Assembly: GCA_963730395.1 (NCBI GenBank)
Contig: CAVSSK010000007.1
Coordinates: 124,001 to 188,000 of the forward strand
Length of the DNA stretch: 64,000 nt
Direction: 5' to 3'
Source: Bog-473 sp963730395
Lineage (GTDB): Bacteria > Actinomycetota > Acidimicrobiia > Acidimicrobiales > RAAP-2
The position numbers and the translations under genes were made by a program. Of the stretch, positions 27,991 through 36,902 are shown in pieces (within the stretch, counting starts at the first letter, position 1; each line of letters begins with the position of its first letter). The notes below the pieces were generated by a model. That model searched no databases. It saw only the letters and a program-made list of their open reading frames with translations, and was not told where the DNA came from.

Positions 27991-28860
27991 ATGCAACTCG
28001 ATGTCCATGTGCCGCGCTTCACCTGGCCCGGCGGTCCGGAGGCCATCGGACCGACGTTCGCTTCGCTGGCCCGCACGGCGGAAGCCATCGGGGTACGGAC
28101 GCTGTCGGTGATGGACCATTGGTTCCAGATGGACATGCTGTGGCCGGCGCAGGAGCCAATGCTCGAGGGCTACACGGCCCTCTCCTTTGCCGCTGCCAAG
28201 ACAGAGCGCCTGCGGTTCCGGCTCTTGGTCGGCGGCGTGACCTACCGCCATCCGGGGTTGCTGGCCAAGACGGTCACGACGCTGGACGTCCTCTCGGGCG
28301 GGCGGGCGGAGCTCGGGTTGGGGGCCGCGTGGTACGAGCGGGAGCACCGAGGACTCGGGGTGCCGTTCCCGCCGCTCAGCGAGCGCTACCAGCGGTTGGA
28401 GGAGACGCTCCAGATCTGCTTCCAGATGTGGAGCGAGGACAACGGGGCCTACGAGGGGACCCATTACCAGCTGGCCGAGACGCTGTGCTCGCCGCCACCG
28501 GTCAGCTCACCGCGGCCACGGGTGCTGATCGGCGGAGGCGGCGAGCGCAAGACCTTGCGGATCGTCGCCAAATATGCCGATGCGTGCAATTTCATCGGCG
28601 ATGCGGCAACGGTCAGCCACAAGGTGGAAGTCCTGCGCCGTCATTGCGCCGAAGTCGGCCGCGACCCGGCGGAGATCGAGGTGACGGCGCTCATCGGGGT
28701 GCCCGACGATGTCCAAACCGACACCATCCTGCGTGAGGCCGAGGCACTCGACGCCGCCGGGGCGCACACCATCGTCGTGCGATCGACAGGGTCCCAGCCG
28801 TCGCAATGGCTCGAGGAGACGTGGGGTCCCGTCGTGCCGGCCCTCGCCAGCATCGGCTGA
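27991..28860 (+). CDS. Luciferase-like F420-dependent oxidoreductase
   Basis: An intact 289-aa TIM-barrel enzyme of the luciferase-like family in its F420-using form. Characteristic segments are VMDHWFQMDMLWPAQEPMLE, the loop GGVTYRHPGLLAKTVTTLDV, GLGAAWYEREHRGLG and IGGGGERKTLRIVAKYADAC. A GGAGGA site lies five bases before ATG 27991. It is a homologue of the frameshifted gene at 3141. It is divergent from the acyl-AMP ligase and may act on the product of that cassette; this is a guess from position. Confidence 0.9.
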   Translation: MQLDVHVPRFTWPGGPEAIGPTFASLARTAEAIGVRTLSVMDHWFQMDMLWPAQEPMLEGYTALSFAAAKTERLRFRLLVGGVTYRHPGLLAKTVTTLDVLSGGRAELGLGAAWYEREHRGLGVPFPPLSERYQRLEETLQICFQMWSEDNGAYEGTHYQLAETLCSPPPVSSPRPRVLIGGGGERKTLRIVAKYADACNFIGDAATVSHKVEVLRRHCAEVGRDPAEIEVTALIGVPDDVQTDTILREAEALDAAGAHTIVVRSTGSQPSQWLEETWGPVVPALASIG

Positions 28861-28956
28861 CCGCGCTGGAGGGAACCGCTCCTCGCTCAGTCGGGGCCCC
28901 GAGGCCCGGCGGTCAGTCCTGTAACAAGGCGGGAGGGCGACGCGTGGTTCGTCGGG

Positions 28957-29595
28957 TCAAAAGCCGACGCCTCCTCCGCCGGGGGTCGTGGTCGTGGTGG
29001 TGGCCGGAGAGGTGGTGGGAGTCGTCGTCGGCACGGTCGTGGGCGGAGGCGGCGGCGTCGTCGGTGTCGTGGTGGGAACCGTCGTGGTTCCCACTGCAGG
29101 CGGGAGAACGGCACTCGCCGGCGTGGCCGTCACCACCACGGCCCACGTGCCCCACTTGTCCCTCACGTTCCCATTGACCTGCCCGGGTCCGTTGTCCTCG
29201 TAGAACCAGTAGAGCGCCTTGCCCGCATAGGTCACCTGGAGGGCGCCGTCCTTGCGCTTGACGGTGCCAAGCTTCGTCGCATCCGTGCCCTTCCCCGCCC
29301 TGGCCCTCTTCACGCCCTTGGGCAACAGGACCTCCGGCCAGACCCTCAGGCACTTGGGGCCACAGGCCACCTTGCTCGCGGCCTTGAGTGTGTACACCGT
29401 TGTCCTGCTCACCAGGATCGTGCCGTACCTCGGGTTCGCCGTGGTCGAGATGACCAGGCTCTTCCCTCTCGACGGCAGCGCACCAGCGGAGTCGGCGACG
29501 ACGATCGACGTGAGCCCGCCGAGGGTGAGCGCGACAGCCACCGCACGAGGGAGGAGTCTGCGGGTCGCATCTTGGTGTCGCGTCTTCAGGCTCAT
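28957..29595 (-). CDS. Secreted repeat protein (PF03640-like) with Thr/Pro tail
   Basis: A 212-aa exported protein. The signal peptide is ARRLLPRAVAVALTLGG-like, ending in ADSAGA. The mature part carries the secreted repeat seen in actinobacterial lipoproteins (PF03640, unknown function): YGTILVSRTTVYTLKAASK, CGPKCLRVWPEVLLPKG, GALQVTYAGKALYWFYEDNG and GNVRDKWGTWAVVV. The C-terminal 45 residues are a TTT/PTT linker ending in GGGGVGF. There is no lipobox Cys, so it is probably secreted or wall-associated. The homologue at 29779 is divergent from it, sharing a 183-base spacer. ATG 29595 is followed by a basic n-region, as expected. Confidence 0.85.
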   Translation of the reverse strand: MSLKTRHQDATRRLLPRAVAVALTLGGLTSIVVADSAGALPSRGKSLVISTTANPRYGTILVSRTTVYTLKAASKVACGPKCLRVWPEVLLPKGVKRARAGKGTDATKLGTVKRKDGALQVTYAGKALYWFYEDNGPGQVNGNVRDKWGTWAVVVTATPASAVLPPAVGTTTVPTTTPTTPPPPPTTVPTTTPTTSPATTTTTTPGGGGVGF

Positions 29596-29778
29596 AGCGG
29601 TCGTCTCCTCTCTGGTGGACTCCGGATGTACGGCCGAATCGTCCGCGTAGATCGACCCATCCGGTTCATCTCGACGAGGACCGCAGCAACCCACGATCGG
29701 GCAAAACGGCTGGCTGGGGCCATCCCGTTGTGATTCTCGTCCGTATGACGAATGATGAATATGGAAGACGGAGGAGCC

Positions 29779-30357
29779 ATGAGGACCTACCGCTATCAGG
29801 AGACAACCGAAATGACGAAGGTGATCACCCACCGACCCGCTCACAGGATCCCGATGGGGCGTGTGGCTGGCGCGGCACTGGCCGCAGGCGGGATGGCCGC
29901 AGCCCTCATTGCCGCTGGCAGCGCCGGCGCCGCCACCAGCAGCGTCGTGTCGACGACGAAGAACGCGAAGTTCGGCACGATCCTCGTCAGTGGAAGGACG
30001 GTCTACACACTCAAGGCAAGCAAGACGGCGTGCGGCGCCAAATGCTTGAAGGTGTGGCCCGAGCTCCTGCTCCCGAAGGGGGTGACGAGCGCCACGGCCG
30101 GGCCGGGCGTCAACGCCGCGAGTCTCGGCACGGTCCCGGGGCAGGGCGGGGCCCTCCAGGTGACGTATGGCGGCAAGCCGCTCTATTGGTTCGCACTGGA
30201 CACCCGTCCCGGCCAGGTGAAGGGAAACCTGAAGGACAAGTGGGGTGTGTGGTCCGTTGTCGTGACGGCGAAGTCTGCGGGTTCGAGCTCCAGCTCCGGC
30301 TCGGGGTCCAACGCGGGCTCGAGTGGGTCTGCCGGCACGGGAGGCGTGTCGTTCTAG
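29779..30357 (+). CDS. Secreted repeat protein (PF03640-like) with Ser/Gly tail
   Basis: A 192-aa exported paralogue of the gene at 28957. Matching blocks are FGTILVSGRTVYTLKASK, CGAKCLKVWPELLLPKG, GALQVTYGGKPLYWFALDTR and KDKWGVWSVVV. The tail is Ser/Gly-rich and not Thr/Pro-rich, and again ends in GGVSF. Two starts are possible: ATG 29779 behind GAGGAG, or ATG 29812 behind AGGAGA, which gives a more usual signal peptide (GRVAGAALAAGGMAAALIAA). The conserved Cys pair CGAKC may form a disulfide or bind metal. The desaturase gene starts 34 bases downstream, so both may be on one transcript. Confidence 0.83.
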   Translation: MRTYRYQETTEMTKVITHRPAHRIPMGRVAGAALAAGGMAAALIAAGSAGAATSSVVSTTKNAKFGTILVSGRTVYTLKASKTACGAKCLKVWPELLLPKGVTSATAGPGVNAASLGTVPGQGGALQVTYGGKPLYWFALDTRPGQVKGNLKDKWGVWSVVVTAKSAGSSSSSGSGSNAGSSGSAGTGGVSF

Positions 30358-30391
30358 TGCCGACGTGCACAGCGTGCAAAGAGGTGTGGCC

Positions 30392-31507
30392 ATGACCTCC
30401 GTGCTGGCCGCGCCGACCCGGTCGCCCTCTCGTCCGACCATCAGAGGAACGGGCCGGAGTGCGAAGAGTGCCTGGGCGGCCATGTCAACGCGCGTCTATC
30501 TGCCTGCGTGCTCCATAGCCGCCATCGCCGCCGTCCTCGTGGGGATCGGTTGGTCGCAGGCCTGGGGCGGCGCCGCCTTCACCCAGTCCCTGACCAGCCT
30601 GCGCGTCGTCATCGTCGGTCCGGCGACCCTGGCCGTCATTGCTGTCTTCTTGGTGACGGAACGGCTCTGGCCGGCACAACAGCGACCGATCTTCGCCCGC
30701 GGGTACCGGCATGACCTTCTCCTCACGGTGATGAACGCCCTGCTCGTAGCGCCGCTTGTGACCGCGCTGACCCTTTCCTTCGTGGACGTGATCCGTAGGT
30801 CGCTCCCCTGGATCGTCCTTCCGAAGATCGGCATGCTGCCGCGCTGGAGCGCGATCGCACTGATCTTCGTCGCGATGGACTTCTGCAACTGGTCGGCCCA
30901 TTACGCCAATCACCGTTACCAGATGCTGTGGCGCTTCCATGAGCTGCACCATTCGCAAGAGGACATGAACGTGCTGACGGTCTTCCGTACACATCCGTTG
31001 ATCCATGTCTCGTACCTCATTGCCTTGGTACCGGGAGTGGTGCTTCTGGCCAACGGTGCGTTGTCGATAACAATGCTCGTGGTCTACGGCGGCATCGTGG
31101 CGTTCGCGCACTCGAATACACGTGTGGGCTTCGGCCCTCTCGGGCGTCTCTTCGTGAGCCCCAACTACCACCGCATTCACCACAAATTGGACGGCCCGCA
31201 GGACGTGAACCTGGGATTCGCCCTCACGATCTGGGACCAGCTCTTCCATCACGCCGTGTTCCCGACGGAAGAGACCATCAGGACCGATACCGGCTTGCCG
31301 GGCCGGCCACTGGTCGTAGAACAGGCGGGAGAGCGGCCGCACCACCTCGCCGTGCTTGGCCGTCAACTGCTTGCCCCGTTCCGATCGGCGAATGATCTCT
31401 CGCCGAGTCCGTCCGTCCGCGCCGCATCATTCGTCGGGATTGAGAATCAGGCGAGGTCGAGCGACCGTCCCGAGACACGGCGACAGCGCCTGGAGGAGGT
31501 CGCCTGA
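30392..31507 (+). CDS. Sterol desaturase/fatty acid hydroxylase family membrane protein
   Basis: A 371-aa integral membrane di-iron enzyme of the fatty acid hydroxylase superfamily. Membrane helices are near 55-75, 85-110, 130-155 and 170-190. The histidine boxes are NWSAHYANHRYQ (HxxxH), LWRFHELHHSQE (HxxHH) and NYHRIHHKLDG (HxxHH), the expected set for two irons. Such enzymes hydroxylate or desaturate a lipid using O2. ATG 30392 has AGAGG upstream. The DoxX gene starts inside its stop codon (TGATGG), so they are coupled. Confidence 0.9.
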   Translation: MTSVLAAPTRSPSRPTIRGTGRSAKSAWAAMSTRVYLPACSIAAIAAVLVGIGWSQAWGGAAFTQSLTSLRVVIVGPATLAVIAVFLVTERLWPAQQRPIFARGYRHDLLLTVMNALLVAPLVTALTLSFVDVIRRSLPWIVLPKIGMLPRWSAIALIFVAMDFCNWSAHYANHRYQMLWRFHELHHSQEDMNVLTVFRTHPLIHVSYLIALVPGVVLLANGALSITMLVVYGGIVAFAHSNTRVGFGPLGRLFVSPNYHRIHHKLDGPQDVNLGFALTIWDQLFHHAVFPTEETIRTDTGLPGRPLVVEQAGERPHHLAVLGRQLLAPFRSANDLSPSPSVRAASFVGIENQARSSDRPETRRQRLEEVA

Positions 31508-32040
31508 TGGTGACGGCGTCCCTCGAGGACACCAAGAGCCGGCATTCGGGCCGTGCGCTTCTGGAGGCCGTGTTCACCACGCGGACCACGCCGCTCCCGA
31601 CGGACTGTGCACTCATCGCGGCCCGCATCGCTCTTGCGTGGATCTTCATCTACTACGGGGCGGGGAAGCTCTTCGGGTGGTTCAACGGTCCCGGCATTCA
31701 CCGGACCGCTCTCTACTTTTCGCAAACGGCACATCTCCACCCCGGCGGGTTCTTCGCGGTGCTCGGTGGCGTGATCGAGTTCGGCAGTGGTATCGCACTC
31801 GCGGTCGGCTTTGCCTCACGCCTCGCCGGTGTCGCTCTGTTCGGGGACATGGTGATGGCCATGATCACGGTGACCTGGGCAACTGGGATCAACAATTCCG
31901 TGGACCCGCCGGGGTACCAGTTGAACCTGGCACTCGGTGTCCTGGCTCTGGTCGTTGCCATTCTCGGTTCCGGCAGATTCAGCCTCGACGCTCTCGTTGA
32001 ACGACGCCTGGGGGCGCCGGGATCATGGGCCACCGCGTAG
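31507..32040 (+). CDS. DoxX family membrane protein
   Basis: A 177-aa four-helix membrane protein of the DoxX/SURF4-like family. Typical segments are ARIALAWIFIYYGAGKLFGW, then HPGGFFAVLGGVIEFGSGIA and helices up to LGVLALVVAILGSGRF. In actinobacteria DoxX proteins associate with membrane oxidoreductases, and this one is coupled to the di-iron hydroxylase. An accessory role in its redox chemistry or anchoring is likely but unproven. The start overlaps the upstream stop by one base. Confidence 0.9.
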   Translation: MVTASLEDTKSRHSGRALLEAVFTTRTTPLPTDCALIAARIALAWIFIYYGAGKLFGWFNGPGIHRTALYFSQTAHLHPGGFFAVLGGVIEFGSGIALAVGFASRLAGVALFGDMVMAMITVTWATGINNSVDPPGYQLNLALGVLALVVAILGSGRFSLDALVERRLGAPGSWATA

Positions 32041-32103
32041 TCGACATGGCGCCGATCGGATCGCGTCTTCACCCCGCTCCGATCTCCCCATCAACGTCGG
32101 AGA

Positions 32104-32862
32104 ATGCGCGCGTGGGTGCGATGCAACGGGCACCGGACGAAAGCGACACCTCCGGACCGGGGCTTGCCAACGCGTCCGTGCAGTCAGGCCGTCGATCCTG
32201 CACAACCGACCTCGACCGTGCAGGGCTGGCTGGACTTCGAGTTCACGTCTCCCCGGGTGGAGCAACTGGTCAGGATCGCGACGAACCTCATCGGAGCCAT
32301 CGGCGCGGCGTTCTTCGCCCAGGCAACCCTGCGGGTGTACCTGCAGACCCATCGCCTCGTCGGGGGTGCCTTCTTCGTCGAGCAGATGTGGGTCGTCGTT
32401 GCGTACCTGATTCGGCGTCCTGCCCGGGCCGTGAGCCGCAGGTTGGGTGACTGGCTCCTGGCCTTCGGCGGAACGTTCGGGGGTGTGCTGTTCCGGCCCG
32501 TCGGCGCTCATCCGCAATGGGGGCTGACCGCCGGGCTCGTCGTGCAGTTGCTCGGCCTGGCGATCTGTGTGACGTCCTTCCTGGCCCTGGGCCGGTCGTT
32601 CGGCTTCGTCGCCGCGGACCGCGGACTGGTGCGCAGGGGCCCCTATGCCATCGTCCGCCATCCCATTTATGCCTCCTATGTCCTGCTTCAGTTCGGTTAC
32701 CTGCTGCAGAGCATCTCGCTTCGAAACGCCCTCGTGATGGCGTTCGCGTCCGGTTGCAACGCGGGTCGGGCGCTCGCCGAGGACCGCGTGCTGGCTTCGA
32801 ACCGGGGCTACGACGCGTATCGGCGCCAGGTCCGATGGAGGCTGCTCCCGGGCATCTGGTAG
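32104..32862 (+). CDS. Isoprenylcysteine carboxyl methyltransferase-like membrane protein
   Basis: A membrane methyltransferase-like protein of up to 252 aa. The C-terminal half carries the ICMT/phospholipid methyltransferase signature GLVRRGPYAIVRHPIYASYV, then the Glu-containing RALAEDRVLASNRGYDAYRR that contacts S-adenosylmethionine in the family. Membrane helices are near 55-80, 118-130, 138-165 and 195-220. The first 38 residues from ATG 32104 are Arg/Pro/Thr-rich and may not be translated; GTG 32218 would give a 214-aa protein that starts at QGWLDFEFTS. It follows DoxX on the same strand and may modify a lipid or prenyl compound in the same pathway. It is convergent with the AAA-cyclase gene. 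Confidence 0.83.
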   Translation: MRAWVRCNGHRTKATPPDRGLPTRPCSQAVDPAQPTSTVQGWLDFEFTSPRVEQLVRIATNLIGAIGAAFFAQATLRVYLQTHRLVGGAFFVEQMWVVVAYLIRRPARAVSRRLGDWLLAFGGTFGGVLFRPVGAHPQWGLTAGLVVQLLGLAICVTSFLALGRSFGFVAADRGLVRRGPYAIVRHPIYASYVLLQFGYLLQSISLRNALVMAFASGCNAGRALAEDRVLASNRGYDAYRRQVRWRLLPGIW

Positions 32863-32873
32863 CGGCGGCCCCG

Positions 32874-35800
32874 TCAGGCTCCGAGAAGGTCCAGCGCCTC
32901 GGCGAGCTCGGGGCTCGAGGAATCGGGAGGGAACCGCTCGAGCACGGCGCGGATCCGGTCACTCCAATCCAGAGGGCGGTCGTCGTGCGGCAGCCGGGCG
33001 AGGTCGTTGGCGGCCCGCAGAGCGAAGACCAGGGACCCCTGGGCCAGACCGATCTCCATGGCGGTGACCAGGTCCGTGACCACCTCGTCCATCCGATCGG
33101 GGCGGGCGCTCGCGTTGATCTCTGCTCGGAGGCGGAGCAGGTCCGGCTGATGGACCAGCTCCCCTGAGGTCCCGGTCAGCTCGATGGCGTCTTGGACCGC
33201 GCGGAGCGCGGCGTCGGCGTCGCCGAGGTAGTAGTGGTTCCGGGCGACGATGCCGAGGTACGTCGGGCGGAAGGCCCCGTGCCCGACGAGGTTCATCCCC
33301 TCTCCGAACATCTCGAGCTCGGCCACGTCGCAGGTACGGTCGGCTTCGGGCACCAGTTTGTACTGTCCGCCCAGCAGCTGGAAGTAGTCGAACCGGTACC
33401 GCTCCGCGAGCTCGATCGTGCGCCGTCCCAACTCGCGTGCCTCCTCTAGTTTGCCCGAGACCATGCGGATCCAGGCCAGGTACACGGTGACGAAGTTGGA
33501 ACTGAACGGTCCTCTCGGGAAGTCGAGCTCCTCGGCCTTCTCGAGCGCGCGCCGTTCCCACGCGGTGCTCTCTCCCGTGCGGCCCTGTAGCGCGGCGACG
33601 CAGGCGAGTGCGACCGCGGTGACCGGCACGGGGTCGTGCGGGAGAGACCAGAACGGGGACGAGGCCGCATCGACCGATCGCGAGTGGTACCCCTCCCACG
33701 CTTCGCCGAGCCAACGCTGCGCGTCGTCCAGCCGGCCCTGGTAGAACGCGCCGTAACCTAGGCACGACTTGATCTCGGGCGCGAACCACGCCGTCCCGGG
33801 CTCGTCGAGCACGTCGGTGAGGGGCTCGAGCACGACGCCGGCGGCGTCGACGGAGCCACGCACCAGCAGATAGCTCCAGATCCCGACTTGGGCCGGCATG
33901 ATCTCGGGGCGGTCGGTGAGCCTCCCGCAGATCTCCTCGGCGACCTTGAAGTCTTCGAACACCTCGGGATACCCGTATCCGAACAGTGAGCTCGTGCTGA
34001 CGGTGCGTTGCATCCTGATGATGAGCTCGGTCAGGTCGCGCTCGTCGGACTCGGGCATCGTGGCCACCAGCTCCAGCGCACGGTCGAGCAGGCGGCGCGC
34101 CTCGGTGTGGCTGGCCGTCGACTGCGCGGCCTGGGCCGCCGCGATGTAGGCCGGGACGGATTGCGACGCGTCGCCGGCCAGGTCGTAGTGCTGAGCGACG
34201 ACGGCGAGATCGCCCGCCGAGGTCGCGCGGGACCCGAGCAGCTCTGCGATCCTGCGGTGGGTTGCCTGGCGCGTCGGCAGCACCTGCGTCTCGTACACGG
34301 CGTCGCGGAGGAGGCCGTGTCGGAAGCGGTACCTTCCGAGCCGGACCTCGGCGACCGGTTCGATGATCGCGGCTTCCTCGAGACGGACCAACGCCTCATC
34401 CACCGGACGTCCAGCCAGCTGGCGCAGCTGCTCCTCTTCGAACTCGGCGCCGAGCGCGGCCGCCAGCTGTGCCACGCGCAAGTCGATTCCCGGTGCCCGG
34501 AGGCGGGCCGTGAGGATCTCGTGGATTCGGGGAGGGAGCACCTCATCACGGTCGGCGGTGACGGTGCTGCGGGTCAGCTCCTGGAGGAAGAGGGGAATAC
34601 CGGCGCCGCGCTCGACGATCAGCCCACATTGCTCCGCGTCCAGTACACCCTCGGTCAGCGCCGCGACCAACGCTGCCGCCTCCTTCTCCTCGAACGGCTC
34701 CAGCTCGATGTCGAGGACCGATGCCCCCCACGGCGCATCGAGCGGGAGCCGGCTGGTGATCAGGATCATCGTGCCGGGAACGCTCTCGGTCGCCAGGAGT
34801 CCCAAGAGGTCGACGGTGGTCGGATCGGCCCAGTGGAGGTCCTCGACCAGCACCAAGGTCGGCGTCGACGCCGCTGCGTGGGCCAGCCAGGCGACCAGGG
34901 CCAGGAGCGTCTCCTGACGGAGTGCGAGAGCGTCCACCTCCGGGCGCGACCACCGCTCGTCGGTCTCGAGGCCGAGCAGGGGGGCCAGCAGGGGCAGGGC
35001 ATCTCCCTCGAGACCGACATCCTCCAGGCGGGATTGCAGCACAGCCAGCCGGTCCTCGTGTGGCTGACCCGGCAGGAAGCCGAGCAATTGCTCGAGCATG
35101 TGCGCGATGGGCCACAGGGCGACGTTGCCGTGGTAGGGCGAGCAGTTGGCCTCGAGCACTGCGCAGCCCTCGAGCTGCACGTGCGAAGCGAGCTCAGCGG
35201 CCAGCGCCGACTTTCCGATGCCGGCCACCCCTCGGACGACGACCACCGACTCCTCGGGCCGAGTGCCGCCCTCGGCGCCGTCGACGAGACGCTTCCAGGT
35301 TGAGCGGAGCTGGCTGCTCTGTCCCTCGCGGCCGATCAGAGCTACCGACTCGGGCAGACCGCGACCCGATGCCGGGACGGCCTGGTTCGGCCGCACCACG
35401 TGGTGCAGTTCCATGGGGCGAGCTATGCCCTTCAGCGAGCGTGTCCCCATCGGCTTCAGCTCGAAATGCGGTTCGACGAGCTGCCTCGTGGTGTCGCTGA
35501 TCACCACCGTCCCAGGCTCAGCCTCACCCTGCAGGCGCGCCGCGACATTCGGCGCTGATCCGGCGAGAGCGGAGCCGTCGAGAACACCCGACGTCAATCC
35601 GGCGACCACGACGGTACCCGAATGGACGCCGACCCGGACGGCCGGCTCGACGCCGTGGCGACGGACCAGCTCCATGGAGGCGTCTGCCATCCGTTCGAGG
35701 AGCCGCAGAGCGGCCAACACCGCCCGACGCGCGTCGTCCTCGTGCGCAGTTGGGTAGCCGAAGCACGCCACGACGCCGTCTCCCTGGAATTGGAGCACGC

Positions 35801-36179
35801 GACCGCCCAGCTCCTCAATGGTCTCCGCCGCCACCCGGCGGTAGAGGGCGAACACATCCTGGATCACCTCCGGCTCGGCTACTTCGGCCATGTCGGTCGA
35901 CTGGACGATGTCGGCGAAGACCAGGCTGACGAAGGCCCGCTGGCCTCCGGGCAGGGAACGTTCCAGCGTCGCCCGTTCGATCATCGAAGCGGCGCGCTGG
36001 TTCGGAGGATCTACGGCCAGCACGTCGTCAGCCAGCTCGACCGCCCGGTCCCAGGCTCCGACGGACGCAGCAGCGTCCATGGACGCCAGCAGCCGATCGA
36101 TCAACAGCGAGAGGCGGTCCTCCGCCGACGCCACCTCCCGTTCACCGGCGGACGTCACCGCTTCCGCCGTCCCACGCAA
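32874..36179 (-). CDS. Class III cyclase fused to AAA-type ATPase and long TPR region
   Basis: An 1101-aa protein with the same three-part plan as the gene at 20134 but longer. A short helical N-terminus (about 1-75) precedes the cyclase domain (about 78-260), with metal-binding Asp in LVFADIVQSTDMAE and FQGDGVVACFGYP. The NTPase has Walker A RGVAGIGKSALAAEL and Walker B LVLVEDLHWADPTT. The last 500 residues are helical repeats. The start is a TTG at 36179; a GTG at 36158 is an equal alternative. The two cyclase-AAA proteins differ in their repeat regions, so they probably read different signals. Confidence 0.88.
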   Translation of the reverse strand: MRGTAEAVTSAGEREVASAEDRLSLLIDRLLASMDAAASVGAWDRAVELADDVLAVDPPNQRAASMIERATLERSLPGGQRAFVSLVFADIVQSTDMAEVAEPEVIQDVFALYRRVAAETIEELGGRVLQFQGDGVVACFGYPTAHEDDARRAVLAALRLLERMADASMELVRRHGVEPAVRVGVHSGTVVVAGLTSGVLDGSALAGSAPNVAARLQGEAEPGTVVISDTTRQLVEPHFELKPMGTRSLKGIARPMELHHVVRPNQAVPASGRGLPESVALIGREGQSSQLRSTWKRLVDGAEGGTRPEESVVVVRGVAGIGKSALAAELASHVQLEGCAVLEANCSPYHGNVALWPIAHMLEQLLGFLPGQPHEDRLAVLQSRLEDVGLEGDALPLLAPLLGLETDERWSRPEVDALALRQETLLALVAWLAHAAASTPTLVLVEDLHWADPTTVDLLGLLATESVPGTMILITSRLPLDAPWGASVLDIELEPFEEKEAAALVAALTEGVLDAEQCGLIVERGAGIPLFLQELTRSTVTADRDEVLPPRIHEILTARLRAPGIDLRVAQLAAALGAEFEEEQLRQLAGRPVDEALVRLEEAAIIEPVAEVRLGRYRFRHGLLRDAVYETQVLPTRQATHRRIAELLGSRATSAGDLAVVAQHYDLAGDASQSVPAYIAAAQAAQSTASHTEARRLLDRALELVATMPESDERDLTELIIRMQRTVSTSSLFGYGYPEVFEDFKVAEEICGRLTDRPEIMPAQVGIWSYLLVRGSVDAAGVVLEPLTDVLDEPGTAWFAPEIKSCLGYGAFYQGRLDDAQRWLGEAWEGYHSRSVDAASSPFWSLPHDPVPVTAVALACVAALQGRTGESTAWERRALEKAEELDFPRGPFSSNFVTVYLAWIRMVSGKLEEARELGRRTIELAERYRFDYFQLLGGQYKLVPEADRTCDVAELEMFGEGMNLVGHGAFRPTYLGIVARNHYYLGDADAALRAVQDAIELTGTSGELVHQPDLLRLRAEINASARPDRMDEVVTDLVTAMEIGLAQGSLVFALRAANDLARLPHDDRPLDWSDRIRAVLERFPPDSSSPELAEALDLLGA

Positions 36180-36344
36180 CTGGATGCGCCCGGCTCATGG
36201 AGAAGGTCGCCACCCTTGGTCATGCAGCCTCCTATGAGTCGGGCCGCCGCTCCCGAAGACTCTCCTGAGCTGGGGAGGATAGCCCAGATCCGTCGTGCAA
36301 CCCCAGTGATGCCACAAGCGACCGACGACGCCGCGGCACCGCTG

Positions 36345-36902
36345 TTAGCGGAGTTGCTCCGAGAGGATCTCCCCACAGAGCCCCAGGCATTCATCACAGA
36401 TGGTTCTCGGTTCGTGCTCTTCACCAGCTGGCCCGGATACGAGGGCTTGCACCTCGATCCGTGCTTTTCCGCAAAACGAGCACAGAAGCTGGCTGCGGGC
36501 GGGAACCGGCCGCAAGGTCGGATCCTTTGCCGGTCGCCCAGAAGCGCTGACACCAACGGCGGCCATGATGCAGGGGTCGCAGATGTAGACGCCGGGCCCC
36601 GCGACGAGCTTGCGGACGTGTCGTTGTTCGCGCCCGCAGAATGAACAGACCCGCTGGGCCGTCGGCTCCTGGCGGCGTCGCCGTCGCCACCGGCGAACGC
36701 CGCCGTCCTCGATGATCTGGTGGACCCGTTGGTGGCTGATCCCGAGGGCTTCGGCAAGCTCGCGCATCGATCCGCCTGCCAGGTGCAGGCGTCGGACCGT
36801 TCGACGATATTCAGCCTTGGCTCCTTCGAGCTGGTCCTCGAGCTCAGTGACCCGGCCGGCCGCGGCGGAGGCCTCGGCCAACAACCTCTCATCAACCGGC
36901 AT
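36345..36902 (-). CDS. HTH protein with two ClpX-type C4 zinc fingers
   Basis: A 185-aa protein with three visible parts. Residues 1-40 form a coiled-coil-like helix. A helix-turn-helix, SMRELAEALGISHQRVHQII, sits at about 45-64. Two C4 zinc fingers of the ClpX N-terminal (ZBD) type follow: CSFCGREQRHVRKLVAGPG with CDPC, and CSFCGKARIEVQALVSGP with CDEC. In ClpX this finger dimerises and recruits substrates or adaptors. Here it appears twice, without the AAA+ domain. The protein may be a DNA-binding regulator delivered to or sensing the Clp protease; that is inference. It lies between the AAA-cyclase and the tRNA-Lys insertion site. Confidence 0.83.
   Translation of the reverse strand: MPVDERLLAEASAAAGRVTELEDQLEGAKAEYRRTVRRLHLAGGSMRELAEALGISHQRVHQIIEDGGVRRWRRRRRQEPTAQRVCSFCGREQRHVRKLVAGPGVYICDPCIMAAVGVSASGRPAKDPTLRPVPARSQLLCSFCGKARIEVQALVSGPAGEEHEPRTICDECLGLCGEILSEQLR

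Noticed and set aside
27904..28464. Upstream extension of the acyl-AMP ligase frame to 28464
   Set aside because: It overlaps the well-supported oxidoreductase gene on the other strand and has no ANL-type sequence; the start at 27903 is sufficient.
29596..30483. Upstream extension of the 28957 gene to 30483
   Set aside because: It would run antisense through the paralogue at 29779 and remove the signal peptide from the N-terminus.
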